Below, piece by piece: positions 35,140-46,789 of a stretch of DNA of 64,000 bases. Position 1 is the first letter of the stretch, and every line of letters starts with the position of its first letter. The stretch is from Corythucha ciliata (lineage: Eukaryota > Arthropoda > Insecta > Hemiptera > Tingidae): the NCBI GenBank assembly GCA_038030265.1, contig CM075941.1:12710001-12774000 (forward strand), written 5' to 3'. The position numbers were made by a program, and so were the translations under genes. The notes under the pieces are model-generated. The model did not search any database. It worked only from the letters and a program-made list of their open reading frames with translations, and was not told the DNA's origin.

Positions 35140-35442
35140 CTAAACGGGATGCGCGAGTCGCGAGTTTTTAGACTCTTTTTCCGGATATTTCAACATGCGC
35201 AAGTACCTAGCTCCAATCCTCTTCCTAAAATCACGACAGAAGTCTCCGGGTAGTCCATCACTCATGTTTCTTATAGAATATGTCATGTTTGTGTGTTCAA
35301 GATAACTTGTTTTTACTGATGTGTTGTGTATTTTTGGGTATGTTTCTTCAGGGGTCGATCCTCTGCTAGTTACGAGAAAAACAGGGCCTAAGAAATCATG
35401 AACGTTTATTTCACATAATAGCCTCTCGCAAGCAAGAAACAA
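35140..35442 (-). CDS. Unrecognised 100-codon frame with poly(A) signal
   Basis: The frame starts MFLACERLLCEINVHDF and ends with LRMLKYPEKESKNSRLAHPV. AATAAA follows directly after the stop on the minus strand, at about 35138-35133. The composition (NMSDGLPGDFCRDFRKRIGA) looks protein-like, not low-complexity. It lies inside a TIR element, so it could be the decayed 3' part of a transposon gene or a captured host fragment. No family was recognised, and it may equally be a chance frame. Confidence 0.25.
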   Translation of the reverse strand: MFLACERLLCEINVHDFLGPVFLVTSRGSTPEETYPKIHNTSVKTSYLEHTNMTYSIRNMSDGLPGDFCRDFRKRIGARYLRMLKYPEKESKNSRLAHPV

Positions 35443-35949
35443 AATAATTCAGAAACATTATTTGTACCGGAACAACGAATGAGAAGAACCGTGGATCGAG
35501 CACAGCGAGAACTGCATGAGTGTGGCGCCTTTTTGTTCAAATCCTTGTTTCGCAGTCCTCAAGAGACGAAGCGGCTCTTTCTGAACTCGTAACTGTCTCG
35601 CCCATGTAATATTTTTCCTAGTATGTTGATGGAACACGATCAGAGCCACTTATTTGAGAAAATAACACCAAAATACACTTGAAAACACGGCTACGTGCCA
35701 CGAACGATGACATTTACAATGAAATCGTATGAACATCAAGACGCCCACGCTTTGAGAACGAGAGTGACCGAACAATTTCCTCGAAATACCCCTTGTTCAT
35801 TCTAACTCGGGCTCTTTTTTTGTAATTTTTCATTAATCTCACGAGGGAAGTGAACACTTTTATTGATAACCTGACGATGTAGAGGTAAATTCAAGGTTCT
35901 GATGGGTTATTTTGGCGGCCACATTTGTGACAACCCACAAGCCCTTTCA

Positions 35950-36090
35950 GGCTTTCTGTTATTTACCTCTATGGGTGCCTCGCATGTGTGAACCGAGAAA
36001 CCTCTTCAAATCGCTGCCGCGTGGAAACCGAATTTCGGTTCACACGTGCGAGGCACCCACCGCGTTCGCGCCGCATAGCAACCGCGCTTC
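35950..36090. repeat. GC-rich foldback related to the 34.8-kb ends
   Basis: GTGCCTCGCATGTGTGAACC near 35971 pairs with the complement of GGTTCACACGTGCGAGGCAC near 36037. CCGCATAGCAACCGCGC then mirrors GCGCGGTTGCTGCGCGG at 34856. These look like terminal repeats of a related element nested in the larger one. Confidence 0.6.
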
Positions 36091-36119
36091 GTTACTCCTG
36101 TTCCAAAGAAGAGTTGGAT

Positions 36120-37575
36120 TAAGAGCTACAGCGAGTATCGCCCAATTTTGATCATTCCGGTCTTTACCCGTGTAAAGACCATCTGGTCCTTGCACAGGTG
36201 TTCGACTTCCTTGAAGTAAATAACATTCTGGTGGCGATCCAGTTTGGATTCAGGAGGGGCAGATCCACAACTCTGGCCTCTACATGTATGCTACAGTCTG
36301 TGTTGGGGCACCTGGAATCTGGTCGGAGCGTCTGCCTCAGGCTATTCGAATTTTCTCGTGCAATCCGTCAGGTTCCTTCAAGGTTATCTCATTCGTTGGC
36401 TACAGTGCGTGTCGCTTGAGGGCTCCAGATCTGAGCTCGCTCAGGCTATTAGTCTTGGAGTAAAGCAGGGTTCAATCCTGCGTCCTCTGCTTTTTCTAAT
36501 ATATGTGAACGACCTGTGTCTTTCGTTCTCTCCTCCGCTGTCCGAGATGTTCCTCTATGCCGACGATTCGACGGTTCTGTGCGCTGGGGGTTCAGCGGCT
36601 GACCTGTCTAGTAAGCTGGAGTCCGCGTCTGCCTTGATGCAGTATTAGTGCCTCTCTCTCTCTCTCTCTCTGGGGACCTCCTTAAGATGTGGCCACTGGC
36701 CAGTACCTAGGCCGTCGCCGGCCCTTACTTGGCCTGAACCCCATCTTTGGCCCGGATTTCCCAGCAGAGCCGGTCCCATCGCTCAGCTCGACCCGTTAGC
36801 CGCGACTCTAGGCCAGCCAGAGTTGCGCCAACATCGGGGGACTCGGTCAGGTTTCTCGGGTTGTTCATCAATTCCCGGTTATCTTGGAATAGACATATCG
36901 CGGAGCTCTCGTCCCAGCTTTTGAAGTCTATCTTCGTCTTGCGCCGCCTAAGAGCCATGGTATCAGAGGATATGCTGCGCCAAGTTTATCTCGGCCTGTT
37001 TAACTCGCGTATGACCTATGGCATTGCTTTATGGGGCAATTTGTCTGTAGGCAAAACAATTTTCAAGTTGCAGAAGGCAGCAGTTCGCATCATGATTCGC
37101 CTGCATCCCCGCCGTGAGTGGTTCGTGAGGGCGGGTATCATGTCTTTCTACGGTGCCTACATCTACGCTGTCCTCATTCATGTTCGGTCCAATTGCAACT
37201 ATTGCAACTCAATTCTTCCTCCCACTCCTACCCCACTAGACGTGGTGGTGACCCCGAAACTTGTACGTCTGGCTACCACTTCACGCGTTGACCCGGAATG
37301 TCTTGGCGTAAAACTCCTCAATTTGCTGCCTACCTCTCTCAAGGAGCGTAGCTGTGCCTTAGGCACCTTCAAGGGCCTCCTTCGTCGGATCATTATCCGC
37401 AGCGCGCTATATTCTGTCGAGGAGTTCCTCTGCTACCTGCGGAAAGTGAATCTTGACTAGCTGCCTGCGTTGTTGCTTTTTATTTATCCTTTATTTATAT
37501 TTGTGTTTTCCTTTTTTACGTTGTCTTCCGAATTTTGTTTGTGCCGACAATAAATTATACGATATGATAATAATA
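36120..37575 (+). pseudogene. 5'-truncated non-LTR reverse transcriptase (CR1/Jockey group) with frameshifts
   Basis: Several frames together give RT motifs in order: YRPILIIPV (about 36140), QFGFRRGRSTT (36240), GVKQGSILRPLLFLIYVNDL (36460), the catalytic YADD (about 36556), FLGLFINSRLSWNRHIAEL (36860), and a C-terminal region ending FLCYLRKVNLD at 37460. At least three frameshifts and an internal stop after ALMQY separate them, and the endonuclease is missing. AATAAA at 37549-37554 and a GATATGATAATAATATG tail follow, consistent with elements ending in short tandem repeats. It is a dead copy. Confidence 0.75.
36648..36672 (+). repeat. (CT)n microsatellite
   Basis: CTCTCT run directly after the stop that ends the YADD-containing frame; it replaces conserved coding sequence in the retrotransposon remnant. 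Confidence 0.85.
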
Positions 37576-37639
37576 TGAGAAACCGAGGATGTGTGAAACG
37601 AGCCTTAGGCACGGTATGTTTCCTCCAGAATCGCGAATT

Positions 37640-39460
37640 AGCGTTTTCTCGAGTTTCCCCCCCCCCCCCTGTGAATTAGCGTTTTTCTCCATTTCAGACG
37701 TGAACGAGCGATTTTGTTCACTTTCGGTCATGAATTACTGCTTTTTCTCAATTTTAGCCCGAAACTTGCCCCATGAACAGTGCGTTAGCGGTTTTTCTAA
37801 ATTACCTATTGCCGTAAAAGTGCCACCACTAACAACAAATATGCAAATGGATGCTTTTTTTCGGAATTTCGTTCCTTAATTCATGTAAATAAAACCTAAA
37901 AAAGGTAAAAGGGTGAAAAAATAGCTATAGTTTACGAAACTGAGAAAAAAAGGCCGTAATGCGCTCTTAAAAGTGACGGAAATCGCTAGTTTGCAACTAG
38001 AGTTGAGAAGAACTTTAATCAGCGGCCACAATGGAGCGAAGGCGCTAATTGGCGTAGGTAAAATTGTGAAAAACGCGTATTTGTGGCCAAAATTGAGAAG
38101 AAAAGCTAATTCGTGGCTAAAGATGTGAATTCATGATTTGTGGAGGCTAATTCGCTTTTCGAGCGTTCGAGTTCAACCCCGTGGCTAGAATGGAGCTGAG
38201 ACGGTAATTAGCGTCTAAAATTGAGAAACAGATCCAATTCTCTTCTTAAATTGATAAAAAGCCTGAATTTGTGCTTATTCGTGACTAAAATTTAGAAGCA
38301 CTAATTCGCACTAAAATTAGGAAAGAGCGCTAATTAACAGATAAAATTGAGAAAAAGTGTTCATTCGCAGCTTGAATATTAAGAAAACGCCCATTTCTGG
38401 TTTCGCCAATGTGCTGTATTCGGTTCAAGCCCGCGGCTAAAAAAGCTAATTCATGAAAAACATTGAGAAAAAGATCTAATTCCAGGAAATCAGCTCTTAC
38501 TCTCCTTAAACTAGAACTTCCTTGAAACTAGAAAAAGTGCGATCTAAAAACCTAGTCATTTATCGATATTTCCACCAATTTTTACAGATTACTGCAAACT
38601 CTGTATAATAAGTAACATCAAATCATGATAAGACGTAATGAGATGATACTGGTGGTTCTGGCTCACGGGCTAATGCCAATAAATAAAAAAATAAAAAATA
38701 AATAAATAAAAAGCTCTGATTTGTGCTAAGCCAGGGCAAAAATTGAGAAAAAATCACTTATTCGGGGTTTATGTAAAAACCCTTCTTCGGCTAAATTAAG
38801 AAAAAACGCGAATTCGCGGCTAAAATTGATTAAAAGCTCAAATCTGCGGCTAAAATTGAGATAAATCGCTAACTCGTGGCTAAAAAATTGCGGCACTTAA
38901 AATTCTGAATCCGGGACCATACGCAGAAACAATAAAATTGGGATAACGCCAATTCTCGGTTTCTATTACGTGGCTAAAATTAAGAAGAAGCGCTAATTCA
39001 TAGCAAAAGTAAAAAAAATCGTTAATTCACGGTTAAAATTGATAAAAAACGCAAGTTTTAAGGCTAAATTTGTGAAAAAGCTCTAATTTGCAGAGCTAAT
39101 ATTGAGGAAAGGGGCTAATTCGCGGCTAATATGGACAACTACCACTAATTTGCAGCTAATATTTTTAAAAGCTCTCATTTCCAGCTAAAATTGAAAAAAA
39201 ATCGCTCATTTGCAGCTTAAATTAATATAAATCGCTCGTTGAAAGCTAAATAATTCGGAAAAATCGCAAACTCGCGCGGCTAAAATGGAGTGAGAGCGCC
39301 AATTAGATATTTTAAAAAATAAGAAACCTAATTGGCGGCTAAAATTGGCAAAAACTGTTCATCACAGCTCAACTTGAGAAATGCCATTTCAAGGTTTCTG
39401 GGGGGGGGGGTGGCGTTAATCTACAGCTGAAATTCAGATAAAACGTTCTAAAATTGGAAG
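37640..39460. repeat. Family A minisatellite with head-to-head switch
   Basis: Units run in reverse to about 37800 (TGAATTAGCGTTTTTCTCCA) and forward from about 37900 to 39460 (GCGGCTAAAATTGAGAAAAA). The forward arm has about fifty degenerate units. With the fragments at 25290 and 34440 this is one large inverted array, split twice by insertions. Confidence 0.7.
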
Positions 39461-39578
39461 TACTAATCACCACAAAGTAAGTTTTCTGGGTGATTTTAAA
39501 TTACGGGGTGTAAAAATATTCGCGAAATTGCTTGTTTTCTGCATATTCATTTCCACTAATCGCTTTAAAATGTTCAGC

Positions 39579-39600
39579 GTGTGCATCTATAGATGCACAC
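39579..39600. repeat. Perfect 22-bp palindrome
   Basis: GTGTGCATCTA followed directly by its complement. It marks the transition from minisatellite to unique sequence. Confidence 0.85.
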
Positions 39601-40741
39601 AGGGGTCAAGATAAAACCTTTGAGCTGTCACTTATCCAGATCGGTCTATAAAAAGTGACAGACATGCAGGCCGACGTCATGCTGAAAACCGCAGCACTTT
39701 TTCTCACGTTTTCGAGGTTGCTGATCGCAAATATGAAATCAGCTCGGAAACGATTTTTTTCCCCCCCAGAGACACCGCACTTGCTGTCCCTACAGGAGCA
39801 TGGAAGTAAAATCCCTATTACTTCCATGTTTTTCACTTTTTTAAGTTTTTCAGGATCCTTCTCGGTACAGGAGCCGCGCGGGGTCTGTCGGCCCCTCTCT
39901 ACTGCATGCTACTGAACATTACACATTTTACGGATGTTTTTGACAGGATGGAAGACATTTTGGTGCATTTCTGACGAATTTCGGGCTCGAGTTGACGGGA
40001 AAAGCAAAATGTCAGTTGGCAACGATCGAAAATCATGACTCTGTCGAATAGGAATAAGATATTTAGTACAATTTCAGTACTAGGTAGGACAGTCTGTTCA
40101 AAGGAAATGTACCTATACTTATTTTTACTATTTTATAAGTAGATTGAGCCAAATTCTTCCATTTTCGTGCTTCGGGACGAATCGTCCTTTCGTTCTCCAG
40201 TCACTCTCCTTGGAGCTTATCCTTCTGTTACACTTTGTTACAGTGTGTAATTACCCGGGGGAAAGTTTGATAGCATCTTCCCTCTGTTCAATCCCCGTCT
40301 GTTATTTTACTCCCTAATCAACGCTTCCTATTCACCGCCCCCCCCCACGACACTCTTCTTCGTTCGTTTTCAGAGGCTATCTCGCCCCGTTTGAAAGCCT
40401 TTGAATGTTGAGAGCTCGTCACACGCTCGATCTGTCGTCGTTTCCCCCCTGCCACGCACCTCCTCTTCATCCGTTACTATGTCTAGATAACACTTTCATC
40501 TCGTTCAAAGTAGGCCACTGGGAGAGATTTTCAAGAGAGACGGAAAATTGTGAGTGTGTAAAACTGTCAAAACAACCGCAGAAAGAAGATGCTCTGAGAT
40601 TTTTTTTGGTCTTGACTAATATAAAAACAAGAAAATCGAGCCCTGCGGAGCCCAACGCGGGGTCAGCGGTTCCACCCACCTCCCACTCCCGCCACTTTTA
40701 TCAAACGTCAGATTTCAATGGTTTTTCATGTTGTGTTTCAG

Positions 40742-40798
40742 GAGATAACTTGGAATCTGCAAGAAACGGGGCTTTTGTCAGGATCTGAGGATGACTGA
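40742..40798 (+). CDS. Possible short terminal exon
   Basis: TTTTTCATGTTGTGTTTCAG precedes a phase-0 block of 18 codons plus stop reading EITWNLQETGLLSGSEDD. Its phase fits the transmembrane exon at 22225-22329, and an acidic C terminus is plausible for a cytoplasmic tail. The block is too short to distinguish from chance. Confidence 0.2.
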   Translation, partial: EITWNLQETGLLSGSEDD

Positions 40799-41597
40799 AG
40801 AAATGAAGTGAATTCGCCCTCATCGTCTCTGTTGTCATTAATTAATTAATTACGCAAACAAAAAAATCGATGGTTCTAGTTGTATTAACACAAATTTATT
40901 AATTAATTACTGTGAAATGTGTATGAAAAGTAAAATTCGATATTTTTACAAGTCACAAGAACTTGTTGACTCGTTCCAGAAATAATAGCAACGGGGGTGG
41001 ACATTTTTCGTGCTAAAATTCAGGCGACAAATCAGGTGGTCTGTGTGTGTGTGTGAATTTAAGAGCTTACAACTTCTTTACCGTTGATCTAATCCTTGAA
41101 AAGCTTTTCCGATGTAACGTTACGGAAGAGGGTCTTGATTGCTTTTGAAGAGGAATGGTTTTCCGGGCGGTGTGGTTGGTGGGGGGGGGAGGGGAGAAAG
41201 CAATGGGAAGTTTTGTTTGGAGAATACCCTCGCTCCACTACACCCAACTCCCAACCATAGCGTTTTCTGTCTATCTCAATCTCTGAGTGTACCTAATTTT
41301 CATCCTTTAAGAGATAATAAAGTTATCGTCGAAAAGTCAGTTAAGGTGTTGCAAGCAGTTTCTAATAGTTGTTGACGGTACAATGGTGTGAGGAGGTTGG
41401 GGCTCCGTAGAAAAGCTGCGCTAAAGTGGATGAGTTGGTGGTGGTGGTGGATGAGGATGAGTGCGAACGAGAGAACATTTTGGCAAGCTGGTCACGAATG
41501 GCACAACCCTTGTCAGGTCGTTACCGTGAAATATGAACTTGAAAGTTATAATGCTGATACATACACTCGCACGGGCAAAAATACCGGTGGAAAAGTG

Positions 41598-41645
41598 GAA
41601 GAGAGAGGGAGAGAGAGAGAGAGAGAGTGAGAAAGAGAAAGAAAA
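41598..41645 (+). repeat. (GA)n microsatellite
   Basis: GAGAGAGGGAGAGAGAGAGA and continuation, degrading to GAAAGA. Confidence 0.9.
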
Positions 41646-41687
41646 AAGGTAACTATCTCCCATGGGAGCCGTCGCAATTTTTTACAG

Positions 41688-41870
41688 CAGCCGGAAGGTT
41701 CTCTCCATTCCAAAAAAAGAGGCACTGTTGAAAGAAAAATGGAGAGAATAAGTGACCCCCCAGTCGTGGTCATTTCCGTGGACCGGACAGTCACCTTCAG
41801 AGGGCCAACATGCTCAGATTCAGAGTTGAGTTTTCAATTTCACCCCCGAGGAGCGAGAGGCACCGAATGA
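41688..41870 (+). CDS. Possible terminal coding exon (61 codons)
   Basis: After CAATTTTTTACAG the frame QPEGSLHSKKRGTVERKMER continues with ISDPPVVVISVDRTVTFRGP, then TCSDSELSFQFHPRGARGTE and a TGA stop. It starts in phase 0 like the transmembrane exon ends, and its basic, serine-rich character would suit a cytoplasmic tail. The composition is less biased than nearby chance frames, but no family was recognised and the acceptor pyrimidine tract is short. Confidence 0.3.
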   Translation, partial: QPEGSLHSKKRGTVERKMERISDPPVVVISVDRTVTFRGPTCSDSELSFQFHPRGARGTE

Positions 41871-43554
41871 GATTCCAAGCGATTCCTTCTTCCATCGTTA
41901 CTATACGGAAAAACATTCCGGTTCGTCTCGTATTTTACACTTCGTTTACTCAAAAGCCTCGTTGCTTGGCAATTGCAGCCAACCTCCCCTCAACCCACGA
42001 CGCCTTCGCTCAAATGAGAACCACCACAACCACCACGCACCTCCAAACCAGACACCACACTTTCACCCGTCCAAACAGATATCCGAAACTCCTGTTTTCC
42101 GACGAATTAATTAATTCAATTACAAAACTTTCAAGTACATTAAGTCCAGGAAAACATTCTCCCCACTCGCCCTACCCTGAAAGACTCCGGAGGCTATGAA
42201 TCGATTTGAAACATTATAAGCGTCGTTTATTTAGTGCTATAACACATTCCAACCCCTTTTAACGGTGAAAGGGGACACCTTTAAATTACAATTTCAACAA
42301 GCCTTGACAGCGTGTACGTGTGTACTGTGCAAAGTAGTATCAAAAGTTGTTTACGATATTTCACGCTAACATTTTGTTTAATTTATCTCTGAAAATGCTA
42401 AAAACTATTGACAACTGACACGAAAAAAAGATGGGAATTGGGACTCAAATTATCTGGCACAAGCCCCTTTCCACCAACCCTCAGAATCTCCAGCGTTGGA
42501 GAGCTAAAGTTTGGGAGTTTTAATTTTTCTAATTTTTCACCTCCCACTTCAGCTTCTCACCAGAGATTAGCTTGTCAATGAGCCAGGGAACAACTTTTCC
42601 TCAAGGGGGTTTGGGTGGAGAAGAAGAAGAGGGAGCTGTTAACTCAGAAGCCTTTAATCTCGAGAGAGATCAATGAATGGGAAGGCTAGGGGGGCTCAGT
42701 TTGTTATGGTTGAGCCTACGAGGAAGGGTGGGGGGGGGCAGCGATTTTCCCTGGGGAATAATAAAAAATAGCCTTGGTGAGAAAACCTGATTGGAAGGAG
42801 GGGACTGAGGAGTGTTTTACTAAGCCAAGAAAAGAATAAATTTTCAAAGTAAAATACCCCTTGTTTTCGCTTTTGTGCGAGAAGGTTAAGTGATGACTTT
42901 GCCCTAAATTAGGGGACGTCCAACCCATTTTACCAGTATCAACCTCAATTTTCCATCGTTGTTTCTCTATAAGGGTCTGCGACAGTTCAACAATTCTGTC
43001 GGCACTGGCGGATGCTATTTCTTTTTTTATTTGTTGTTTTTTTTTATTTCGCCCTTTTCTGTTATAGACCTACAGATAAATTTATAGTTCAACAAGCACA
43101 AAAAAAGGTAGGAAGTATTTTCCGTTCTATACCCTCGGCTGGGTTCACTCCCAGTTCCTATTCCCAATGTACCTCTTCACCCCCCTTGCTCTGCCACTTT
43201 TCTCTCTCCCCCCATTTAGGTTGTGTTCATCTTTTCACCCTCGCAGAGGATGCGGAAATGACTATACCAGCCATAAAAAAAGGGTTCTCCCTGCGATTCC
43301 TGCCTCTTTGACTCGTTTTAAGAGACCACACAGCATTTCCGGCGTCGACCACGCAATATAAAGTCCTAGGGACGCCCTTGGATCTCACTGGCTCACTCTG
43401 GTGTCGAGAAAATCGACCGTAATCAAGGACATCGTGAAAATGCTCATTTTTTTCCAGCTTTAAGGAGGACTGACGGCCTCCCTCTGAGGTGTCCCTGAGG
43501 GCGCGGTCCATCGGAACTGCTACAATCCTCCCTACGAGTTCAGAGCCCAAAACT

Positions 43555-45000
43555 CCAAAACTTACAATATCTCTGTAATGAAGACACGAAATTTGAAATC
43601 GCGCGGATATTCAGCCAGGAAACATCTGGACTTGGATAGCAGGTCCAGAAACTTGCAATGTTGCAAAAAAAATAAATAAATAAGAATGAAATCTTGTGAT
43701 TTCTCTGAAATTAAGACCACCAAAATTTCCTGGTTCGTCAAAATTATAAGCCCCGAAACTTGCAGTTTTACAAAAAATGTGAACAGAATTTTTGTAGTTT
43801 CACTGAAGTCAAGACCTGAAAATTCTTATTTCATCGAAATTTGCATTTTTACTGAAATTAACATGCGAAACATGCATTTTCGCAGGATTTAAGACCCGAA
43901 ATTTGCATTGTCGCTGATATCCGGCCATGGAACTTTCAATTTCCGCCGCCGCCGTCACGGTCCGCCGACACAAAAAAGCCCCAAAACTGACTCGTGACTT
44001 GCAATGTCACTTAAATTAACACCCGAAGACCCGAAACTTTCAATTTCCCCAATATTCAGCCGGGAAACTTGAAATAATGGACCCGAAAACTCACAAATAT
44101 TCATCCATGGGTATTTGTCAAAGTATGGGCGCAGTTGGGCCGTCCAAAAAAAAATAATAATAAAATAACCTGAAACTTGAAATTTCGCTGAAGCTTTGTG
44201 AACTGAACGCGGTCTTGAAACTTGTAATTCTAAACAACCAATTTTACAGAAATTTGCGTCCAAAATGTTGCAATTTTGTTGCGTGTACGGCATCTGGACC
44301 CGTCAACCTACGAAGCGGTTAGACGTCCCGAAATGCAGGCTTACAAAAATCAATTACAAATTTGCGTTTTGGCAGGAATCAAGGCCCGAAGTCTCGAAAC
44401 TATCAATTTCGCGTAAGTTCAGCGTAGGTCAGCTATGAAACTTGTAATTTCGCTCAAATTAAGACCCACAATCACCCAAACCCGAACGTTCTGACTCATT
44501 CAACTTTAAATTTGCATACATGTAAATTCAAATTCAAAGTTAAGTGCACATTTAGGACCGGTTTGGACAGGGTTCACGCCCAAAAGTACCTAAAACTGGA
44601 ACTTCGATGAAATTAGGACGTTAAACTTGCCAAATCCTGAATATTCACCGATGAAATCTCCAATATCGCGGATATTTACCTTGAAAATGTTGTAATTATG
44701 CGGCTATTCGTCAGAATACTTTGGGGCACAGTGTCGTGGTTGACACGGGCTCCACGGTCATTATGAAGGATCGCGAAACTCGAAATTCCGCGGAAATAAA
44801 TACCAGAAACCAGAAAACTGACCATTTCACAGATTTTCAGCTCAAATTGCTGTAATTTCATGGCTATTTTTGTCAGCCTTTGGGTGCTGTCGCGGATGGC
44901 CTTTTATTTAAAAAATGACCCTAAACTTGCAATTTCAGGAAGGGAAAGACCATAAACTATCAATATGCGGGATGTTTAAACCCGAAACTTACATTTTTGC
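43555..45000 (+). repeat. Family D ~31-bp minisatellite, forward
   Basis: About forty units of GACCCGAAACTTGCAATTTC followed by GCTGAAATTAA, including GGCTGTTTGTCAGGGTGATG-like longer blocks also seen at 13300. Confidence 0.7.
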
Positions 45001-45450
45001 AGGCTATTTCTCTTCATTTTACTAAAACAGAGGTAAAGTTGAAAAGTTTTTCATCAATTTTAGTTCTTTTCCTCAATTTTAGCTAATAATTACCTATTTT
45101 CACAATTTTTTAGCCGCAAATTGGTACTAATATGAAAGATTTAGTCCTCTTCACGAATTTGAATTCGTGAAGTGGACTAAATCTTTCATAATACTATAGA
45201 TCAACCTTCACAACGTCGCCATCACCCATAAAATGGCCGCTAATTAGAGGTTATTTTCCACTTTCAGCGTGTAGGCATTTTCACTTTTGACCCAAGAACA
45301 GTACATTAGCGCTTTTCACAATTTCAGCCGTGAATTAGCAGTCCCTCTCCGTTTTTTAGCCTTGAATCAGCTTTGTTTCTCTACCTCACTGAACTCCTAC
45401 TGACTCCAGAAAAGCCGCGAATTAACGTTTTCTCAATTTTAACCGTGTAT
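45001..45450 (-). repeat. Family A minisatellite, reverse
   Basis: Units like CTCAATTTTAGCCGTGAATT directly follow the family D array, the same D/A adjacency seen in the 11.7-kb element. A palindrome interrupts it at 45131-45190. Confidence 0.6.
45131..45190. repeat. 60-bp near-perfect palindrome
   Basis: The 29-base arm starting TATGAAAGATTTAGTCC pairs with its complement ending GGACTAAATCTTTCATA, with one mismatch and a two-base loop. It lies inside a family A array. Confidence 0.9.
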
Positions 45451-45650
45451 TGTTGTTCTGTAGCGTTCTTTCTTGATGGTTCAATTCATTCATTCATTCA
45501 GTCAGTCATCCCGCGGCACGGTTTTCTACGCTGCACGGTTTCGGCTGCCACGTATGCATGCATTCATTCGTGTATGGTATTACGCAACGCGGCACGGTAA
45601 GCCATTTGGTTGGTCCACTTTCCACTTGTTGGTCCACTGTGATTGGATTA

Positions 45651-45697
45651 GACCATTGCTTTGGTTGGTCCACTTTGAACCAACCAAAGCAATGGTC
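45651..45697. repeat. 19-bp stem-loop in the CR1-like 5' region
   Basis: GACCATTGCTTTGGTTGGT pairs perfectly with 45679-45697 across a 9-base loop. TTGGTTGGTCCACTT also occurs at 45605-45620 outside the stem. Confidence 0.9.
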
Positions 45698-45774
45698 CAA
45701 CCATAGCAATGTCTTCCACGAGCGTTCGTGTAAGTAGGTTCGGTCAGTGAGTTGAATCTTGTTAGTTGTGAACT

Positions 45775-46789
45775 ATGAACTGTGACAATTGTGAAGGTGA
45801 GTTATCGCCTAAAAAGGCATTGAAATGTGTTGTGTGTAAAGAACAATTTCATTACAAGTGCACTTCTGTCAAAACAATGGAGAACTTTCGAAAACTAGGC
45901 AAAAAGAAGGATGAGTGGAAATGCAACGACTGCAAAAAAGGTAATAAAAAAAAATAAAAATGAAGAGGAAGATAGCTCAGAGAGTGAGGACGAAGGGGCG
46001 GATTCGCTTGCCGGGGAAAAGAGTTCCGTTGGGGACATTGTTCTGCGTAAGCTTGAGTCCCTGACTAAAAAAGTTGACGAACTCAAGAATGCTGTGAAGT
46101 TTTCATCCAACAAAATTGATGATTTCTCGAAGGAAACGGCGGAATTGAAAAAAATGGTTAAAAAGTTGCAAGAAACAAATGAGGAGCTCGTTTTGTGAAA
46201 TAAATTGAAAATAAATAAATAAAACTCAAAGAACTATAAATTGTTTGCAGAGGTGACTTTTCTTAAAAATAAAACGAATATTTTGGAACAAAACTCGTTT
46301 GAACGTGACCTGGAGATTCATGGGCTTCCTCATACATCCAATGAAGACACGAAGGAGCTGTGCCTGGCTGTAGGAGCAGCTCTGGACCTCAATGCGGACC
46401 AGAAGGAAATGGTTTCGGCATTCCGCGTGGGTGGAATGGGTAAAAAGCAAAAAAATATAGTGGTCGTTCGCCTGTTAAGTAATGAAGGAAGAAAGAGATG
46501 GATAGAAGCAGGCAAAGCAAAAGGGTTGAAAGTGAAAGACGTCTATCCAAAGTCAGAGGACGAGCAAAAAATTTTCTTCAATGAGCGACTGACTGGATTG
46601 AACAGGCGAGTGCTCTGGGTAGCGAGGCTTGTTGCAAGAGAATACAATTATAAGTACGTTTGGGTGAAACAAGGTAAAGTCTTTGTGAAGGAGGGAGAAA
46701 ATAGTAAAGCAATTCTCGTAAACCCAACAACCTTGAAAAAAATCGACAAGCGGAATAAGTTTGAGAGTGAAATTGCTTCTCTTTTGTAA
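45775..46789 (+). pseudogene. ORF1 of the CR1-like element (PHD-like finger, coiled coil, FP-like domain)
   Basis: It starts MNCDNCEGELSPKKALKCVV and continues with CKEQFHYKC and EWKCNDC, the Cys/His spacing of a PHD-type zinc finger. A slip in an A run near 45945-45955 leads to an acidic segment and a coiled coil (LRKLESLTKKVDELKNAV, AELKKMVKKLQETNEELV). A stop at 46196 breaks the frame. The part from 46241 reads LEQNSFERDLEIHGLPHTSN, then VAREYNYKYVWVKQGKVFVK, like the FP-type domain in ORF1 of insect CR1/Kiri-group elements. Such proteins bind element RNA. Two breaks make it inactive. Confidence 0.7.

Larger units (their letters stand above)
34823..37612. mobile_element. TIR element (possibly hAT-type) carrying a non-LTR fragment
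   Basis: GGTTCGTTTCACACAT (34824-34839) is matched by the complement of ATGTGTGAAACGAGCC (37596-37611), with CGGTTTC continuing inside both arms. TTTAGG before the left end and TTAGG after the right end suggest a degenerate 7-8-bp target duplication. It sits inside a family A array. Its interior contains an unrecognised minus-strand frame, a GC-rich foldback and a reverse transcriptase remnant. Confidence 0.5.
39601..43554. other. Mostly unique sequence with weak exon candidates
   Basis: No transposon signature was recognised. It contains (GT)n near 41041, (GGT)n near 41437, (GA)n at 41598-41640 and several G or C runs. Two segments that look like terminal exons are listed separately. Confidence 0.4.

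Noticed and set aside
43070..43108. 39-bp micro-exon candidate after TTTCTGTTATAG
   Set aside because: Very short, followed by a weak GTAGGA donor, and no supporting neighbours.
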